Origin: Episyrphus balteatus
Lineage: Eukaryota > Arthropoda > Insecta > Diptera > Syrphidae
NCBI RefSeq assembly: GCF_945859705.1
Contig: NC_079134.1
Coordinates: 31,811,136 to 31,875,135 of the forward strand
Reading direction: 5' to 3'
DNA length: 64,000 nucleotides
The notes under the pieces: model-generated
What the model was told of the DNA's origin: nothing
What the model saw: only the letters and a program-made list of their open reading frames with translations
Database searches by the model: none
Shown: positions 23,709 to 36,246 of the stretch, in pieces
Numbering within the stretch: position 1 is the first letter of the stretch
Layout of the letters: each line of letters begins with the position of its first letter
Program-made: the position numbers and the translations under genes

Positions 23709-24634
23709 TACGGTGACCATCCGTCCCTGTTTACCCGGGACTGTCCCGTATTTCTACAGCTTGTCCCGGGTATTTATTTAAGAAACTCGGGACGTATAAA
23801 TGTCCCGTATTTTGTAATTTGTCCCGTGATTGTCCCGTATTTGAACATTCTCTGATATTTGTATTCAATATTTTAAATACTTTGTACGGAAAACAAGAAA
23901 ACAGTGGCTGGAAATTAAAATTAAATACGCTGCTGAAGCAAAACGAAAATTTTTCTAAGTCTCCAAAGTCAAAAAACTTTTGCTGCAAGAAAAATTGCCT
24001 GGACAAATAAATGGGAGTGAGAAACGATTGAAAAATCTCCATATATTCCAGCACAGGTAAGAATTTCGTTACCTAAGCTGCGTATTGTGCAACGAAAAGC
24101 AAAATTTTCGTTTGCGATTTCTTTGTGCTGGTTTTGTACGAATTAGGTATTAGTTTTTTTAAAATGTTCGTCAATTATTTAGTTCCAGTGTCTGTTTGTC
24201 AGGTTGCTACACCAGGTTAAATGTTTTCGAATAAAGAACAACATATGGAAGTGTAAAGAACCCAGATTAGTTTCAAAACTTTTAAGGAAATGTTAAAAGT
24301 TTTGTTAAAGATCATACAATTTCAAAATCATTTAAAATAAAATTAAAATGTTAAAAAACAGCTCTCCCGATTTTGATTAAAATAATATTTTCTTAGAAGT
24401 TATTAACAGACATTATTATAAAACCATTTTTTTGATTTCTGATTTCGACTTAAATGATTTCAACAAAAACGCTCCCATAAAATCGTTTAGGCAATCTTGA
24501 TATCAAAATAATTAAAAAACTATGAAAACTCATTTAAAAAAATTAAATTTTTTATTGAAAAATCAATATTTTCAAAACGATTCAACGAATTTTTATCTGT
24601 CCCGGGTTTCGCTTCCAGAAATATGGTCACCGTA
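23709..24634. mobile_element. hAT-like MITE with 8-bp target duplication
   Basis: Perfect 8-bp duplication GTTATATG at 23701-23708 and 24635-24642. The termini are TACGGTGACCAT and its inverse ATGGTCACCGTA. TGTCCCGTATTT-type motifs recur near the left end. Removing it restores the R1 sequence seen in copy B. A related left end lies at 53097. It carries no transposase. Confidence 0.85.
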
Positions 24635-24926
24635 GTTATATGGCAAGTACCGTTAGTTTTGGTCATAAAAAAAAATTTCAATTTCCCCTCTAGGGAATCA
24701 CCAAAAACTGCTAACTACCAAGTTTGAAGAAAATCACTTCACTCGTTTAGGCTGCAGCTCCAGATAGAGACAGACACACAGACAGACAGACAGACAGACA
24801 GAATTGCCGGACCCACTTTTTTGGCATTCTCCATCATCGTAATGTCATGTAAAATTGTTATCTCGAGTTCGATTTTTTTTACGAATCCTAAACTTGCCCT
24901 ATAGTACCTATATCGCAAGTAAAAAA

Positions 24927-26639
24927 ATGATAGGGTGAATAGTCAGAAGTTTGATCATACTCGAAAGTCAAAAGAGTCGTCTTATATAGTTATAAAAAAT
25001 ATGGTTTGCAATTGTTGACTTCCTAACTGTTTTAAAAGTGTTCAAATTTTAGGTAGGTATGTAGACATTAGGGCGGTCATTATTTATATTAATATATATA
25101 ATATTAATTCTTAATATCTCGACAGGAATCATGCTTTTATAGAGTTTCATTCATTCACATTTAGGTATGTTCCTAAAGTATTTGCGTAAACATTAGGCTA
25201 TGTCAAAAAAACGTATTTTTTCGAATTTCAAATCCTAAAAGCGCGAAAAAGTTGCGACTTCTGGCGATATGAAATTTTTCGAAATAATTCCTATCTTCGC
25301 GATATTTTTTTTTTTTCATTTTTATGGATCATTTTTTGGCAAACTATATTTTCACTAAATAAGAAGTTCAAATGGAGTTGACACAATCAGTGAAAGTCAT
25401 GAACTCGCTGAAGATTTTAAAATCTGTCGAACAAGCTGTCTTTGCCTATTTATCATTGTCCTCGCCACACAGTGGTGCATTTTGTGGTTTATGGCGTCAA
25501 AAATCATTTGCACGGCCATATCTTGACGAAGAGTCATGAAATTTAGAACACTGAAGCATATTAGTATGAGAAATACGAAAAATCTTCCTACTTTTTTTCA
25601 AAATGGTGGTTCCAAAATGGGGGACAGAATAAGAATTAATAGAATTTTCTTTTTCAAAACTGTACATAAGCTTGAAATTTAAATACATAAATAATGAATG
25701 TCAAAAAGATGTTAGCTCTTGGTTTTATGTAGAAATGTTAATATTCAATGGAAACATTTTTTTATAATATTAAAACAAAGACCAAAAAGTTCCTAAGTAG
25801 CAAAACACACTTTAAGACCTTTTTTAGGCTATTTCTTGGATTTTTTGTTTAAGTTTGCACTTTTTTCACTTCTTCCCTAAACGAAATTTACCACTAAGTA
25901 TGTATGTAGGTCCCCATGATTTTTAAATATATTTTATTTCTGCATTTTGATGAACACAAAAAAACCGAATGTTTATTGTGAATATGGCTGTCAAAAGTAA
26001 ACTGATTTCAATATTTTGTCAGATACATTCGTTTACATACCCCAAAAAGCTTAGCAAAAGTCCAAAATTAAAAGTACGTACGTATCTGATTTAATATTTT
26101 CTCGAGATCAAATTAAAAGAATAGGGGTTGCACTGGAGCGTAGGTATGTGGAACTTATTTTTATGAAAAAAAATTTAATCTAAATTGTTTTTTTCTTCAA
26201 CAGTTAATTAGAGAAGTTGATCTTGACCATTTCCATATTTTTCAAATTAAGAAAAATTGTACAACAGTATTTTTTGCGTCCTACTAAAAGTTAAAGAGCA
26301 ACAGCCAGCAGCAAATTTTGAGAATAAAGTTGTAGCAACAAACGGGGTACTTGTTCAAATCCAAACAAATTACAATTAGGTACCAATTTATGGTGGTGTT
26401 TTGCATTTTATTCAAAACAAGTACCTGTTTACGATAGGGCCATGCGAACCTCGGATTCGAATTCAGCGCAGCATCTACAATCAGAGAAAAAATTGTTAAA
26501 ACCAGAATACCTATTTTAAAAAGTAATTTATTGACTATTTAAATAGCCACATTATATAACTATATTTTAAAAGATAAAATTTTGATAACATTATCTTAAA
26601 TTTATTAAAAGTAGTAAACTCCTCAAACTTGTGTAGCTT
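24927..26639. other. Unassigned AT-rich DNA
   Basis: No repeat boundary or gene was recognised in this stretch; only short frames occur. Confidence 0.4.
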
Positions 26640-26895
26640 ACCCTATAAAAAAGCGCACGCGGCTCCACTGCTGAATAATTTCAAGTGTGCAGTTTCTCGC
26701 ACTCCGTTCAGTAGAGAGTCAACAGATGTGAGCAATGAAGACAACAAAGTAAAATACAATTCTCTTTCAATCCTCCGCGTTCCAAAAAAAAAAGAAATCT
26801 ATTTAAAATGTAAATGGTCAATTCGGGAAAGCAAACTACGAACGGTTATATCGTGAACGCGCTTGCTGTTTCGCAGTGTGCACCGTTTGAAGATG
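26640..26895 (+). promoter_or_regulatory. Possible promoter and first-exon region
   Basis: CTATAAAAAAG at about 26643 resembles a TATA box. It is followed by a G+C-richer patch with a TTCAGTAG initiator-like motif near 26708 and a strong splice-donor-like GATGTAAGTAG near 26892. The TATA to initiator spacing is longer than usual. A 63-codon frame at 27066-27257 lies downstream but is not recognisable. This is a weak candidate for the 5' end of a host transcript. Confidence 0.2.
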
Positions 26896-27351
26896 TAAGT
26901 AGCGAAGTTTTTGCTATCTGAATGAAATTAACATTAATTTTCGGCACATTAAGGAAACAGTTTATATACGATTTTCTACCCTCCAACTTTTCCCGAACAT
27001 GAATAAAAAAAAATGTAAAGACAGATCCTTGTGGTTTAATAAATGAAAAGAAATATTCACATCTTGTGGTACCGTGTCATTACCGTCGCGTCGTCATCAG
27101 TCGTCCTTGGGTGGGTGTTTTGGATATAGAAGAAAATTATTTTACCCTCGCACCGCACAAAGCCAGAAAGACATTCACTAAAGCTTTCGCCAAAGATGAA
27201 AAGGAAATGCGCGCTTTATTTGTGTATCATTGTGCGATAATATGCAAATATCTCTAACAGCAGGGATATGCTTACTTTATCAAATGTGTGTGTGGGAAGA
27301 AATCGTCCTTTACAAAAGGAGGTAGGTATTAGTTGTTTCAAAATTCACAGT
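26896..27351. other. Unassigned DNA
   Basis: Somewhat more G+C than its surroundings at 27060-27260. It contains an octamer-like ATGCAAATA. No gene assignment is possible. Confidence 0.35.
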
Positions 27352-27354
27352 TTA

Positions 27355-29098
27355 TAGTCCAGTAATTTTAGGTTTTATCTGCGGAAAAATTCCTACTGGG
27401 CTGAATTTTGGTATACAGCTTAATGACGGCTTTGTTATGAAGATGTGAAAAATCGACATTGATATCGTGTCCGCGTTAAGAGTTATAGGGGTCAAAAGGT
27501 CACAAAAACTGGTTTTTCACCATTTTCAGCAAAACGGTAAGTCTTATCAAAAAATTTTCAATGCAAGAATTGTAGACCAGATTATTATATATAAAAAGTG
27601 TCATGACACTTTTTTTCCTAAGACCCACCGTTTCTAAGGTATAACGATTCAAAAAGTTGAAGTTTAGTTGTAATCGTCATAATCCTATTCCTGAAAAAAA
27701 AACTCCTAACTGAAAAGTTCCTGAAATTTCATTATTTTTTTAGCTTGAATTTCGTTCTTCAACTTTTAAGAACATGGGGAAACCAAAAAAAATGGAAATT
27801 TTCGCCATTTTTCCGATTGGGGCCCTTCTCCCGAAACCATTTCCCTGGGAATTTTTGTTTAGAATATGTGTGAAAATATACAGGGTGTGCAATAGAGAAT
27901 GGACAACCCTAAAACGGCTTATAGCTACACTTATGATTGTTCTAAAAACAGATAGAAAAAAGTTCTATCGCAACCAGTTCATAAAATATGGACTTTTTTT
28001 CGTTCAGTGTATTTTAAATTTTATCATCTTATGTTTTCGTTCACTACAACCACGAATGAATGAATTTTATTTATTTCTTTTTTTTATAATTTTCTACAAT
28101 AATCGGATGAGTACATAAACACTTTAAAAATTTCATAGCTATTGCACATTTTCGTAAACCAGAATATTTTTAAGAAAGTTGGCCACCTAGGTTTCTATAG
28201 ATTTATTTTATACCACAGGTGTTTAAAATTTTTCATAAAATACTTTTTTTTAATTTTGTATCAAAAAACAGATTTCAAAATTTTTTTTACGAAAATGTGC
28301 AATAGCTATGAAATTTTTAAAGTGTTTATGTACTCATCCAATTATTGTAGAAAATTATAAAAAAAAGAAATAAATAAAATTCATTCATTCGTGGTTGTAG
28401 TGAACGAAAACATAAGATGATAAAATTTAAAATACACTGAACGAAAAAAAGTCCATATTTTATGAACTGGTTGCGATAGAACTTTTTTCTATCTGTTTTT
28501 AGAACAATCATAAGTGTAGCTATAAGCCGTTTTAGGGTTGTCCATTCTCTATTGCACACCCTGTATATTTTCAGACATATTCTAAACAAAAATTCCCAGG
28601 GAAATGGTTTCGGGAGAAGGGCCCCAATCGGAAAAATGGCGAAAATTTCCATTTTTTTTGGTTTCCCCATATTCTTAACAGTTGAGGAACGAAATTCAAG
28701 CTAAAAAAATAATGAAATTTCAGGAACTTTTCAGTTAGGAGTTTTTATTCAGGAATAGGATTATGACGATTACAACTAAACTTCAACTTTTTGAATCGTT
28801 ATACCTTAGAAACGGTGGGTCTTAGGAAAAAAAGTGTCATGACACTTTTTATATATAATAATCTGGTCTACAATTCTTGCATTGAAAATTTTTTGATAAG
28901 ACTTACCGTTTTGCTGAAAATGGTGAAAAACCAGTTTTTGTGACCTTTTGACCCCTATAACTCTTAACGCGGACACGATATCAATGTCGATTTTTCACAT
29001 CTTCATAACAAAGCCGTTATTAAGCTGTATACCAAAATTCAGCCCAGTAGGAATTTTTCCGCAGATTGGGCTTAAAAATGACTAAAATGACTGGGCTA
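27355..29098. mobile_element. Long-arm foldback element, copy 1
   Basis: Near-identical inverted arms of about 0.8 kb (27355-28160 and 28287-29098) flank a loop of about 126 bp. The ends are TAGTCCAGT and ACTGGGCTA with a 3-bp duplication TTA (27352-27354, 29099-29101). Each arm holds a 114-codon frame (27774-28118 plus, 28326-28670 minus) that differs by only two residues between arms. I do not think it is a gene, because it lies wholly inside the repeat. A 3-bp TTA duplication is reminiscent of PIF/Harbinger, but that assignment is tentative. Confidence 0.85.
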
Positions 29099-29101
29099 TT
29101 A

Positions 29102-29893
29102 TACTGAAATAGAAGAGAAGAGCAAAAGAAATAAAAAAAAGGAAAGAAAGAAAAAAAAAAATAACATTACGTTTTTGTTATTAATATAAAGGTGGAAATG
29201 TCGGTAATGATCCTTAATGAAGATAAGATGGCTTCTTAAGGACAAGGGTATATATTTTGTATAAGTGGGTGGAGAATAAGAATGATGTGGGATTGCTCTG
29301 CCACTCAAGGGATATAAGATTGCTTGCGTCGATTTCAATTAGGCATTTTATTTTATCATCTAATTAGCCTAGAAATTCTATCTGCCATGAGATGAGAAGG
29401 TCCTTAAGTCTTTGGGTTTTTTTTTTTTTTTGTTTCATTCTGGTGAAGAAATGAATATGTCTAATTTATTTGCATACATTTCTAGACGGTTGTGATAATA
29501 TATATTTTTTTTCTTGGTATTTCTTGAGTATGTATTCGAATAAGAAGAAAAGAATATCTTCATGGCTTAAAGGGAAATTAATTATATTTTCAGTAATGTA
29601 TTTGCAAATCCTCATTATTTTCTATAAATATGTCGAAAAAGGTTCGAAATAATTAGAAATAGCAAATAGATAAGGGTTATTATTAGAATTGGTGAGAAAT
29701 TTTTTTTTAAATCAAGACGTTGTTGTTGAGAAAAGAGATTTCAAAATGAATTCTTGAGATTCTCCAAACAACGCATGAAAGATTCTGAATTTTTGCATTG
29801 TACAGATTATCAAAACATCAAAAAAATAGCTAAATTTCTTTCAAGTTCAAGTTGCATATATTTTTTACAAAAATTTTGAAGATGTATTAACAG
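29102..29893. other. Unassigned AT-rich DNA
   Basis: No gene or delimited repeat seen. Homopolymers occur near 29138-29160 and 29418-29430. Confidence 0.4.
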
Positions 29894-29895
29894 TA

Positions 29896-30611
29896 GGGTG
29901 TCCGTTATTTCCCAAAGTGATGTTTTCGGGGGACACACCCCCCAGATCGAAAGTTTAGGACCTAAATAAGAGGTCATTAACCCGTGCCTCTAGGTTCATA
30001 CTTTCCCCATACAAATTTGTATGGCAAATTTTTAACTCTCGAATTCTCGAAATTTTTTTCTCTCTAGTTAAATCATCTATTTTCAAAATGTTTGTTGATT
30101 CTGGTTAGAAAATAGTTCCTTTAAAAGATCACATTCAAAATTTCCCGTTAAACATTTTTTTTATTTTTTATTTCGGTTTTTAAAATTTTTAACTGTTTTC
30201 GTAGTTTATTTTTCTCGAACTACAAAAGATATGTTTACAATATTTTTATTGAATTTTGTTTAAAAATTATTCACCTAAAAAATGGCATCAAAAAAGTTGC
30301 AAACGAGAAAGGGTAAAGTATTTAATAATATTTATTTATTATAAAAACGGCAAAAATTTCAAAAAAAAAAAAAATTTTAATTAAAATGTTTGATTTATAC
30401 AAAAATTTTTGAATGCAATATTTGAAAAGAATTAAAAACCAATAAAACTGCATTTAAAATTGTGTGATAGGTGAAAGCAAAAACTACGGGTTAATGTAAT
30501 GACCTCAAAAAAAACTTGTTTTTGCTAATTCCCCGTATTTAGGTTATATTATACTTTCGATCTGGGGGGTGTATCCCCCGAAAACATAACTTTGGGAAAT
30601 AACGGACACCC
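29896..30611. mobile_element. TA-flanked MITE, GGGTGTCCG termini
   Basis: Terminal inverted repeats of about 60 bp begin GGGTGTCCGTTATTTCCCAA. They include TTTTCGGGGGA and CCCCCCAGATCGAAAG, and are flanked by TA (29894-29895, 30612-30613). The 716 bp hold no transposase. A mariner-like non-autonomous element is the simplest reading. Confidence 0.8.
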
Positions 30612-30613
30612 TA

Positions 30614-32057
30614 ATGTGTCCCGTCAATTTTTTTGCGGCGGATCCTCACTTAAGACCCCTCAAAAGTTGCGTATACAATGGCACATTACGGAAAAATACT
30701 TAATAAAATATTCAAGGATACTTTTGGGCCTCCACCAACAGCACAAAGGATAATTTACCCTAAAAAATTGGTCAAAACTCAAAAGTCCATTTTCAAATTT
30801 CGGAAAAAATTCACCTTATTATATTTTTTTATTTTACCTGAATAATTAAGCTATCATAAATTGCTTTTGAAAATTACCTAAACCCAAACAACGCGAAGGA
30901 AGGGCAGTTGAAAGTTGGACTTTATTTAATAATGTGTGTATATTTTATCATTGTTGTTTTTTTTAGTCCCGGCAAGGTCGGACTGATATTAATTGTATAT
31001 GTGTGAAATTAAAAACAATTCCACACATTTCCACCAATTAAAAAAAAAAATACTTTAAAGTTTTTACTTGTTTGCTGTAACTTAGCTAATTTATTTAACA
31101 TACAACTTTCTTTAAACACTTGCAAAATTTTAAAACTCAATTATATAAAGGTATCTATGCATAGATTTTGTGTACAAAAAATCTTTGAAATCGAAAAGCC
31201 GTTTAGGAAAAATCAACATAAGTTTATTCTGATCAATCACACTAAGCCAAATATCAAATTTGATATTTAGCTGTCATGATACCTTTGCACTTTTTATAAT
31301 TTATCCCATAAATATACTTTTTTATAATCAACCTTGTGTTTTTATTAATTTCCAACCAAAAAAAAGTCTTAAATATGATTTTGTACGGTTTTTGACGTCA
31401 GATGCTCCTTTGTAAGCCTTTAATTTTGAAAAATAAGCAATCGGCAAGGTGAATATGCGCGCCAGTTTTTCTCAATTTTCAATAAAATAATTTCAATGTA
31501 CATTTTAAATCAATATGAGCTCCAAAAAGACTGCGATTAATTTTAATAGAATTAATTTTGAGAAAAAAAATTTTAAATAATTCTGAAGCTGTTTAAAATA
31601 TAATTTTTTTTTTATTACAATCAAAAAATTACTTGTTTGTAAAGTCAGTTTACGGACTATTAATTAACGTGTTCACGTCATAAGAAACAAGGTAATTTGT
31701 TGCCACTGTCTTCTTCTACTTGGACGCATCAGCCGTAGTGGAAGAGTTATAAATGCGTCACAGGAATACTTTACCAAACTCGATATTTCCAACCCATTTT
31801 AATCAAAATGCATTCAAAAACAATGTTCACCGGTTTCTCCTCCTTAATCCTCTCTAAATTTTCCTCTTGCTCGCACTATGTTATAACATTATATATAGCT
31901 AAAATCCCTTGAGTGTCATTACAAAAAAACATTAAATTTTTTTTTTAATATTGCTTTTAATGAAAAAAACTTATTTCTTAAAATCTCTAATTTAGCACTC
32001 ATTTTTAAAGAATAGGTAAGAAAGAATCTTCTTAGTTTGACGTTTATCGTAACTTTC
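30614..32057. other. Unassigned AT-rich DNA
   Basis: No gene recognised. A patch at 31660-31765 is more balanced in composition but has no interpretable signal. Confidence 0.4.
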
Positions 32058-32059
32058 TA

Positions 32060-32497
32060 CACTGAGGGAAAATACTCAACGTAAAATGTAAAATGTTCAA
32101 TGTTAAAAAATTAACATAAAACTTCTTCAAAATAAAATTGAAACAACGTAAGAAATTTTGTTATTTGGGTCGGACTTCAGCTTTTGTTGTATTTTATCAC
32201 TCTAATTTTCAACAGTGAGATAGCGCGTTAGTAAAGCATTCGCCTAGTAAGCCAAGAGTTGTAGGTTTGATCCTAAGCGGCTGCCCATTTTTTCTTTTTT
32301 TTTTTTTAATAAATTGATGCTATTTTTTTTTAAGTTGAAACAACTTTAATTTAAAAATGTTTTATAACGGTTAACCACTTTTAACTAACGATGTTCTAAT
32401 TTGATTTTAAAATTTTCGTTTTCAACGCAAAATCATTCCGAAAAATAGTTGAATCAACGTGGTTTTCGTTGATTTTAAGTTGATTTTTCCCTCAGTG
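32060..32497. mobile_element. TA-flanked MITE, CACTGAGGGAAAA termini
   Basis: The ends are CACTGAGGGAAAAT and the complement of TTTTTCCCTCAGTG, flanked by TA (32058-32059, 32498-32499). The length is 438 bp. The central part contains a tRNA-like segment. The CACTGA terminus is shared with 43688-45435 and, as CACCGA, with 4295-4998. Confidence 0.75.
32214..32286 (+). tRNA. tRNA-like segment inside a MITE (Thr-AGU-like)
   Basis: About 73 nt. A D-arm/A-box-like TAGCGCGTTAGTAAAGC, an anticodon loop CTAGTAA with a mostly paired stem (TTCGC/GCCAA), and a B-box-like GGTTTGATCC follow in the right order and spacing. The AGT anticodon points to threonine. The acceptor stem pairs poorly, so it is probably a degenerate tRNA or a tRNA-derived SINE head rather than a working tRNA. 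Confidence 0.4.
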
Positions 32498-32649
32498 TAT
32501 TCAATTCTATTGTATTTTTGTTTCCTCAACGCTATAAACTGTGGCTAAACCTTAAAATAATTATAAAACCGAACATCATTTAAAAAAACATTTAACTCCT
32601 ATCCTATTAAAGAATTTTTCGCTTCATTTTTAGTCAACCGAATGAAAAT

Positions 32650-33299
32650 AATTCTCGACTGAAAAGGTAAAGTATCTTAAGTCTATTTAAGATGTTTCGC
32701 GTTTTTTTGTTGAACCTCAGTGCCATCCTAAAGGCCTACAGTTCTGTCTTATCGGCATGCATCTTTCTATCTCACCCCTTTGCTTTTTTATACACAAAAA
32801 CAATTTCATCTTATGTTCAAAAGACACATATTCAAAACCTTAAGTAGACTTAAGATTATATTGGGTAAAGACTCTTTTTATTATTGTGAAATCTTAAATT
32901 ATATTATGTTCACTTAAGATATTTTCGCGCTAGCAACCAGAAACAAAAAGTCATCCTTAAGTTGACATAAGATAAAATATTTTTAAAAAATTCCGAAAGC
33001 GTGTGAAAAGGCAAATCATCTTATGTCAACTTAAGATTTTGGAATTTAATATAAAATACATAATAGAAAAGCCAAACTATCTTAAGTCATATTTTTCCTT
33101 ATAACGGGAAAAATATTAAAAATATCTTTTTGAAACAAACTTAATAAAAAAGATCATAAAATTTGCATCTAAATGTTTTATACAATTAAATCTACACTTG
33201 AAAGAATTTTTGGGAGGCAGCTTTGAAGTTTGTTTTTGATGCTCTCCTGAAAAATAATCAAAATTGACATAAGATGCTTTACCTTTTCAGTCGAGAATT
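32650..33299. mobile_element. Inverted-repeat element with CTTAAG motifs
   Basis: The ends match in inverted orientation: AATTCTCGACTGAAAAGG plus TAAAG on the left and its complement on the right. The interior repeats variants of ATCTTAAGTTGACATAAGAT at least eight times. It resembles 3264-3876 in design but has different termini. AATT at both ends may be duplication or terminus; it is palindromic, so this cannot be decided. Confidence 0.6.
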
Positions 33300-35189
33300 C
33301 TTAGTATGTTATTTAATGAAAACTTGCAATTGCAACGTATTAATCTTTCAAGTTAGATTCATTATTTGTATTCATATCGAAATATTCAGGTCAACTATTT
33401 TGAAAATCATTCCATTACTAGAAGGTACTCGTGATAGAAAAAATCTTAAATAGCAAACAAAAATATCTTCTACCCCAAATCCACACATAATAATTCATTC
33501 AACTTTCAAAAACTGAAAAAAAAAAAAATAAAACTGTTCAACATTTATTCAAAATGAACTAATTTAATCCTCTAGTAGTTCAAATTTATTTTATTTTTAT
33601 TTCGTTTATCTTACTTCAGAAAATATACACAGATTTTAAAATAAAATGAAACCATCTCTCCTTTCATGGGTAAAATATGAAAGAAAAAAAAAAAACAGCA
33701 ACTCTTTTCAAACCGCACTTAAAGTGTTTTGCGTTTTTGATACACTGACTGGTTTATGGTTCATCATTTTCATTCACTGGCATCCGGTTAATATTTTTAT
33801 TATGTTTTTTTTTTTCTTCTTTGCCATTTTAATATCCTGCACACGGTTTGAAGATTTTATTGGTGTTTTACTTGTTTTTGTACCTTTTTTCCAGAATACC
33901 AACTCATTCAGATAAAATTTTCAAAAACAAAGTTATAAACAGAAGTTATATGATTAGGGTGACCTTTTGCTGCATATTTGGAACAAAAAATTTAGACTCT
34001 TGTCTGCTAAAAGCGAAAGTTATTTTTAACAATTAAGAATTATAAAAAAAAAATTAGTTTTTCAATTTGATGCGAATAATAAGAGATCAAGGACCCATCA
34101 ACTTTTTCATCATCCAAAGGATTAGAGGAATTGACCACTTATGTTGACCTTTTTTTATTGTATTTTATTAGGATGGTCACCATAATATTATTGTATATGG
34201 TTGGAGAAACATGATATAATGATTTCTGGATTTTCTTTTTTTATTTTTTGCATAAATGAAAAACAAACCCACGAAAACTTTGAAAAAGCAGACAACACAG
34301 ACATTGATAGAGAAAGGTAACGTGCATTCAGAAAATTTCACTGGTTATAAAGTGATGGCTATAAGGGAGTAGAAGGGATGATAGTAGACATAAAGAAACA
34401 AACGTTACATCAATCGTAAATTCTTATGTAGTCAATGAATGGGAATTGCCTCGCACTACGTTTGTTGACCAAACTCGGTTAGCCGTGGATAGCAAACCGC
34501 ATTTTTCTTATTTGATTTTGGTAAAATGTACACGAAGCTGCAGCAACGTTTTCCCAACGTCCATCAGTTGGATCTGTTGTTTTATTTATCTTTTTTTTTT
34601 TTTGGTATTTTTCGCTTTACTCGGCATTTGCATTTGTCTTTTAGTTCATTCAAATTAACTGAATTTCGTGGATTGAAGGTATGAAACTTACTTTGAAAGG
34701 AGTTGAAGGAAATAAGGCAATAGAGTTGGTTTGCAGAAGTTGCTCTTCATTTATTTGGATTTATCGCTCTGTTGAAGTGATTTGCCTTAAGGTTAAGGGT
34801 GATTCCTAAAAAAAATACTACCCCAACGATCTTGATAAAAATAGAATAGGTAGGTACATGTGGTGCCGAAAATAAGCTTTTACTTTTTTAATGAAAAACA
34901 TATTATTTAATTGTTGTTAACGGTAACATTTTCTTGATTTCTGATTTTCTTGTAGGTATAAGACTTAAGCGATTGCATAGAGAACTTGTAGGTTCGACAA
35001 CATTTTTGTATATCTAATTTTAAAACTGAGAAAAATTTTCAAAAAAATCCTTTATAATAATAATAATTTTTTTTTTGATGAATCAATACTGTCAAAACGA
35101 CTCCATGATTTTTCTTGAATTTTTGTTTTTATACGTAATGTTGGTTTGGTATCAAAGTCAATGATAAGATTTTAAATTAACCTTAACTC
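33300..35189. other. Unassigned AT-rich DNA
   Basis: No gene recognised. Hydrophobic short frames here reflect T-rich composition. Confidence 0.4.
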
Positions 35190-35238
35190 TTTAATTTTCT
35201 GATGATGGCAATTCAATTGACGAAACGCGTCAATTAAA
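35190..35238 (+). ncRNA. Hammerhead-ribozyme-like core
   Basis: CTGATGA at 35199-35205 and GAAA at 35222-35225 enclose a short stem (GCAAT/ATTGA type). ACGCGTC follows, matching the palindromic short stem III and GUC cleavage triplet known from dimeric hammerheads of Penelope-like elements. TTTAATT before the core can pair with AATTAAA after GTC over 7 bp, but with a 2-nt bulge next to CTGATGA. Activity is therefore uncertain. Confidence 0.35.
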
Positions 35239-35513
35239 TAATAAAAGTCATAAACGGCGGATTTTAATTTTAACCGAATTTGACAGGACAAAAATAAAAC
35301 GTGGGTCACAAAAAAGTCTCTTTATAAGGGTGATAATACATTTTTTTGAAATTGTGAATACAATATTCGAATTCCTCGGAATATTCCACATCGATTTCAT
35401 ATATGATTCTCTATCAAATAGTGAGACCGAAAAAAGTTTTAGTGACATGAAAAAATATAAACTAAATTCGCAAAAAAGAGGTGTGCCTACAGAGGGTTAA
35501 TAAAGTACATAAA
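35239..35513. other. Unassigned DNA
   Basis: No Penelope-type reading frame is present next to the hammerhead-like core. Confidence 0.35.
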
Positions 35514-35517
35514 TTAA

Positions 35518-36242
35518 GGGGTTATATCTAGTTGTAAGTGCAAAAAAAAACCTTTTTTTTTGTGGATTTTTTGTAAAGAGGCATTTAATTCTATAAACCT
35601 ACAGAATACATATCCCTATAGCAAATTTAATGTACATATAAAAAGAATTCGCTGTGTATTTAAAAAAATATTGGGTTCCTTTATTTTTGTAGTAGATCTC
35701 CTAGACGACCTGCAAAAAAATGTGTCTGGCGGTGAGCACGATTACTCCGGAACGGCTGGACCGATCGGCTTGAAATTTTTACTGAATTTTCTTTGATACT
35801 TTTGTCAGGTAATGAACGAAGGAAAAAGGTTTTTGACAATAATTGGATTTTTTATGCCATTTTAAAGTGTAAATTTTCGTGAAAAAACGATTTTTGTCTT
35901 TGAGAAGCCGCCATTTTGTCAAAAATCAAAATTTTGACTATTCCTTAGTTCATTACCTGCATTTGTCTATCTTGGAAATGAATATTTTGGATTTTTCAAT
36001 TTTGGGTGATTTGTATCAGAGATATCTTGCTCACCGCCAGACAGCTTTTTTTGGAGGTCGTCTAGGAGATCTACTACAAAAATACGGGAACCCAATAATT
36101 TTCTGAATACACAGCGAATTATTTTTATACATTAAATTTGCTATATGTACATGTATTCTTTATGTTTGTATAATGAAATGCCTCTTCACAAAAAATCCGC
36201 AAAAAAGAACGTTTTTTCGCACTTACAACTAGATATAACCCC
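35518..36242. mobile_element. TTAA-flanked inverted-repeat element
   Basis: Terminal inverted repeats of about 235 bp begin GGGGTTATATCTAGTTGTAA. TTAA lies on each side (35514-35517, 36243-36246), as for piggyBac-type insertions, though palindromic TTAA could be part of the terminus. Both arms contain GTAGTAGATCTCCTAGACGA. No transposase frame. Confidence 0.7.
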
Positions 36243-36246
36243 TTAA

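Larger units (their letters stand above)
22161..24926 (+). repeat. Dispersed repeat R1, copy C, interrupted twice
   Basis: It starts with GCACGACTGGGGTCGCACGT and ends TATATCGCAAGTAAAAA. Compared with copy B it contains two clean insertions, 22276-23125 and 23709-24634, each with its own target duplication. The GACA tract here is short (about 24773-24801). Confidence 0.85.
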
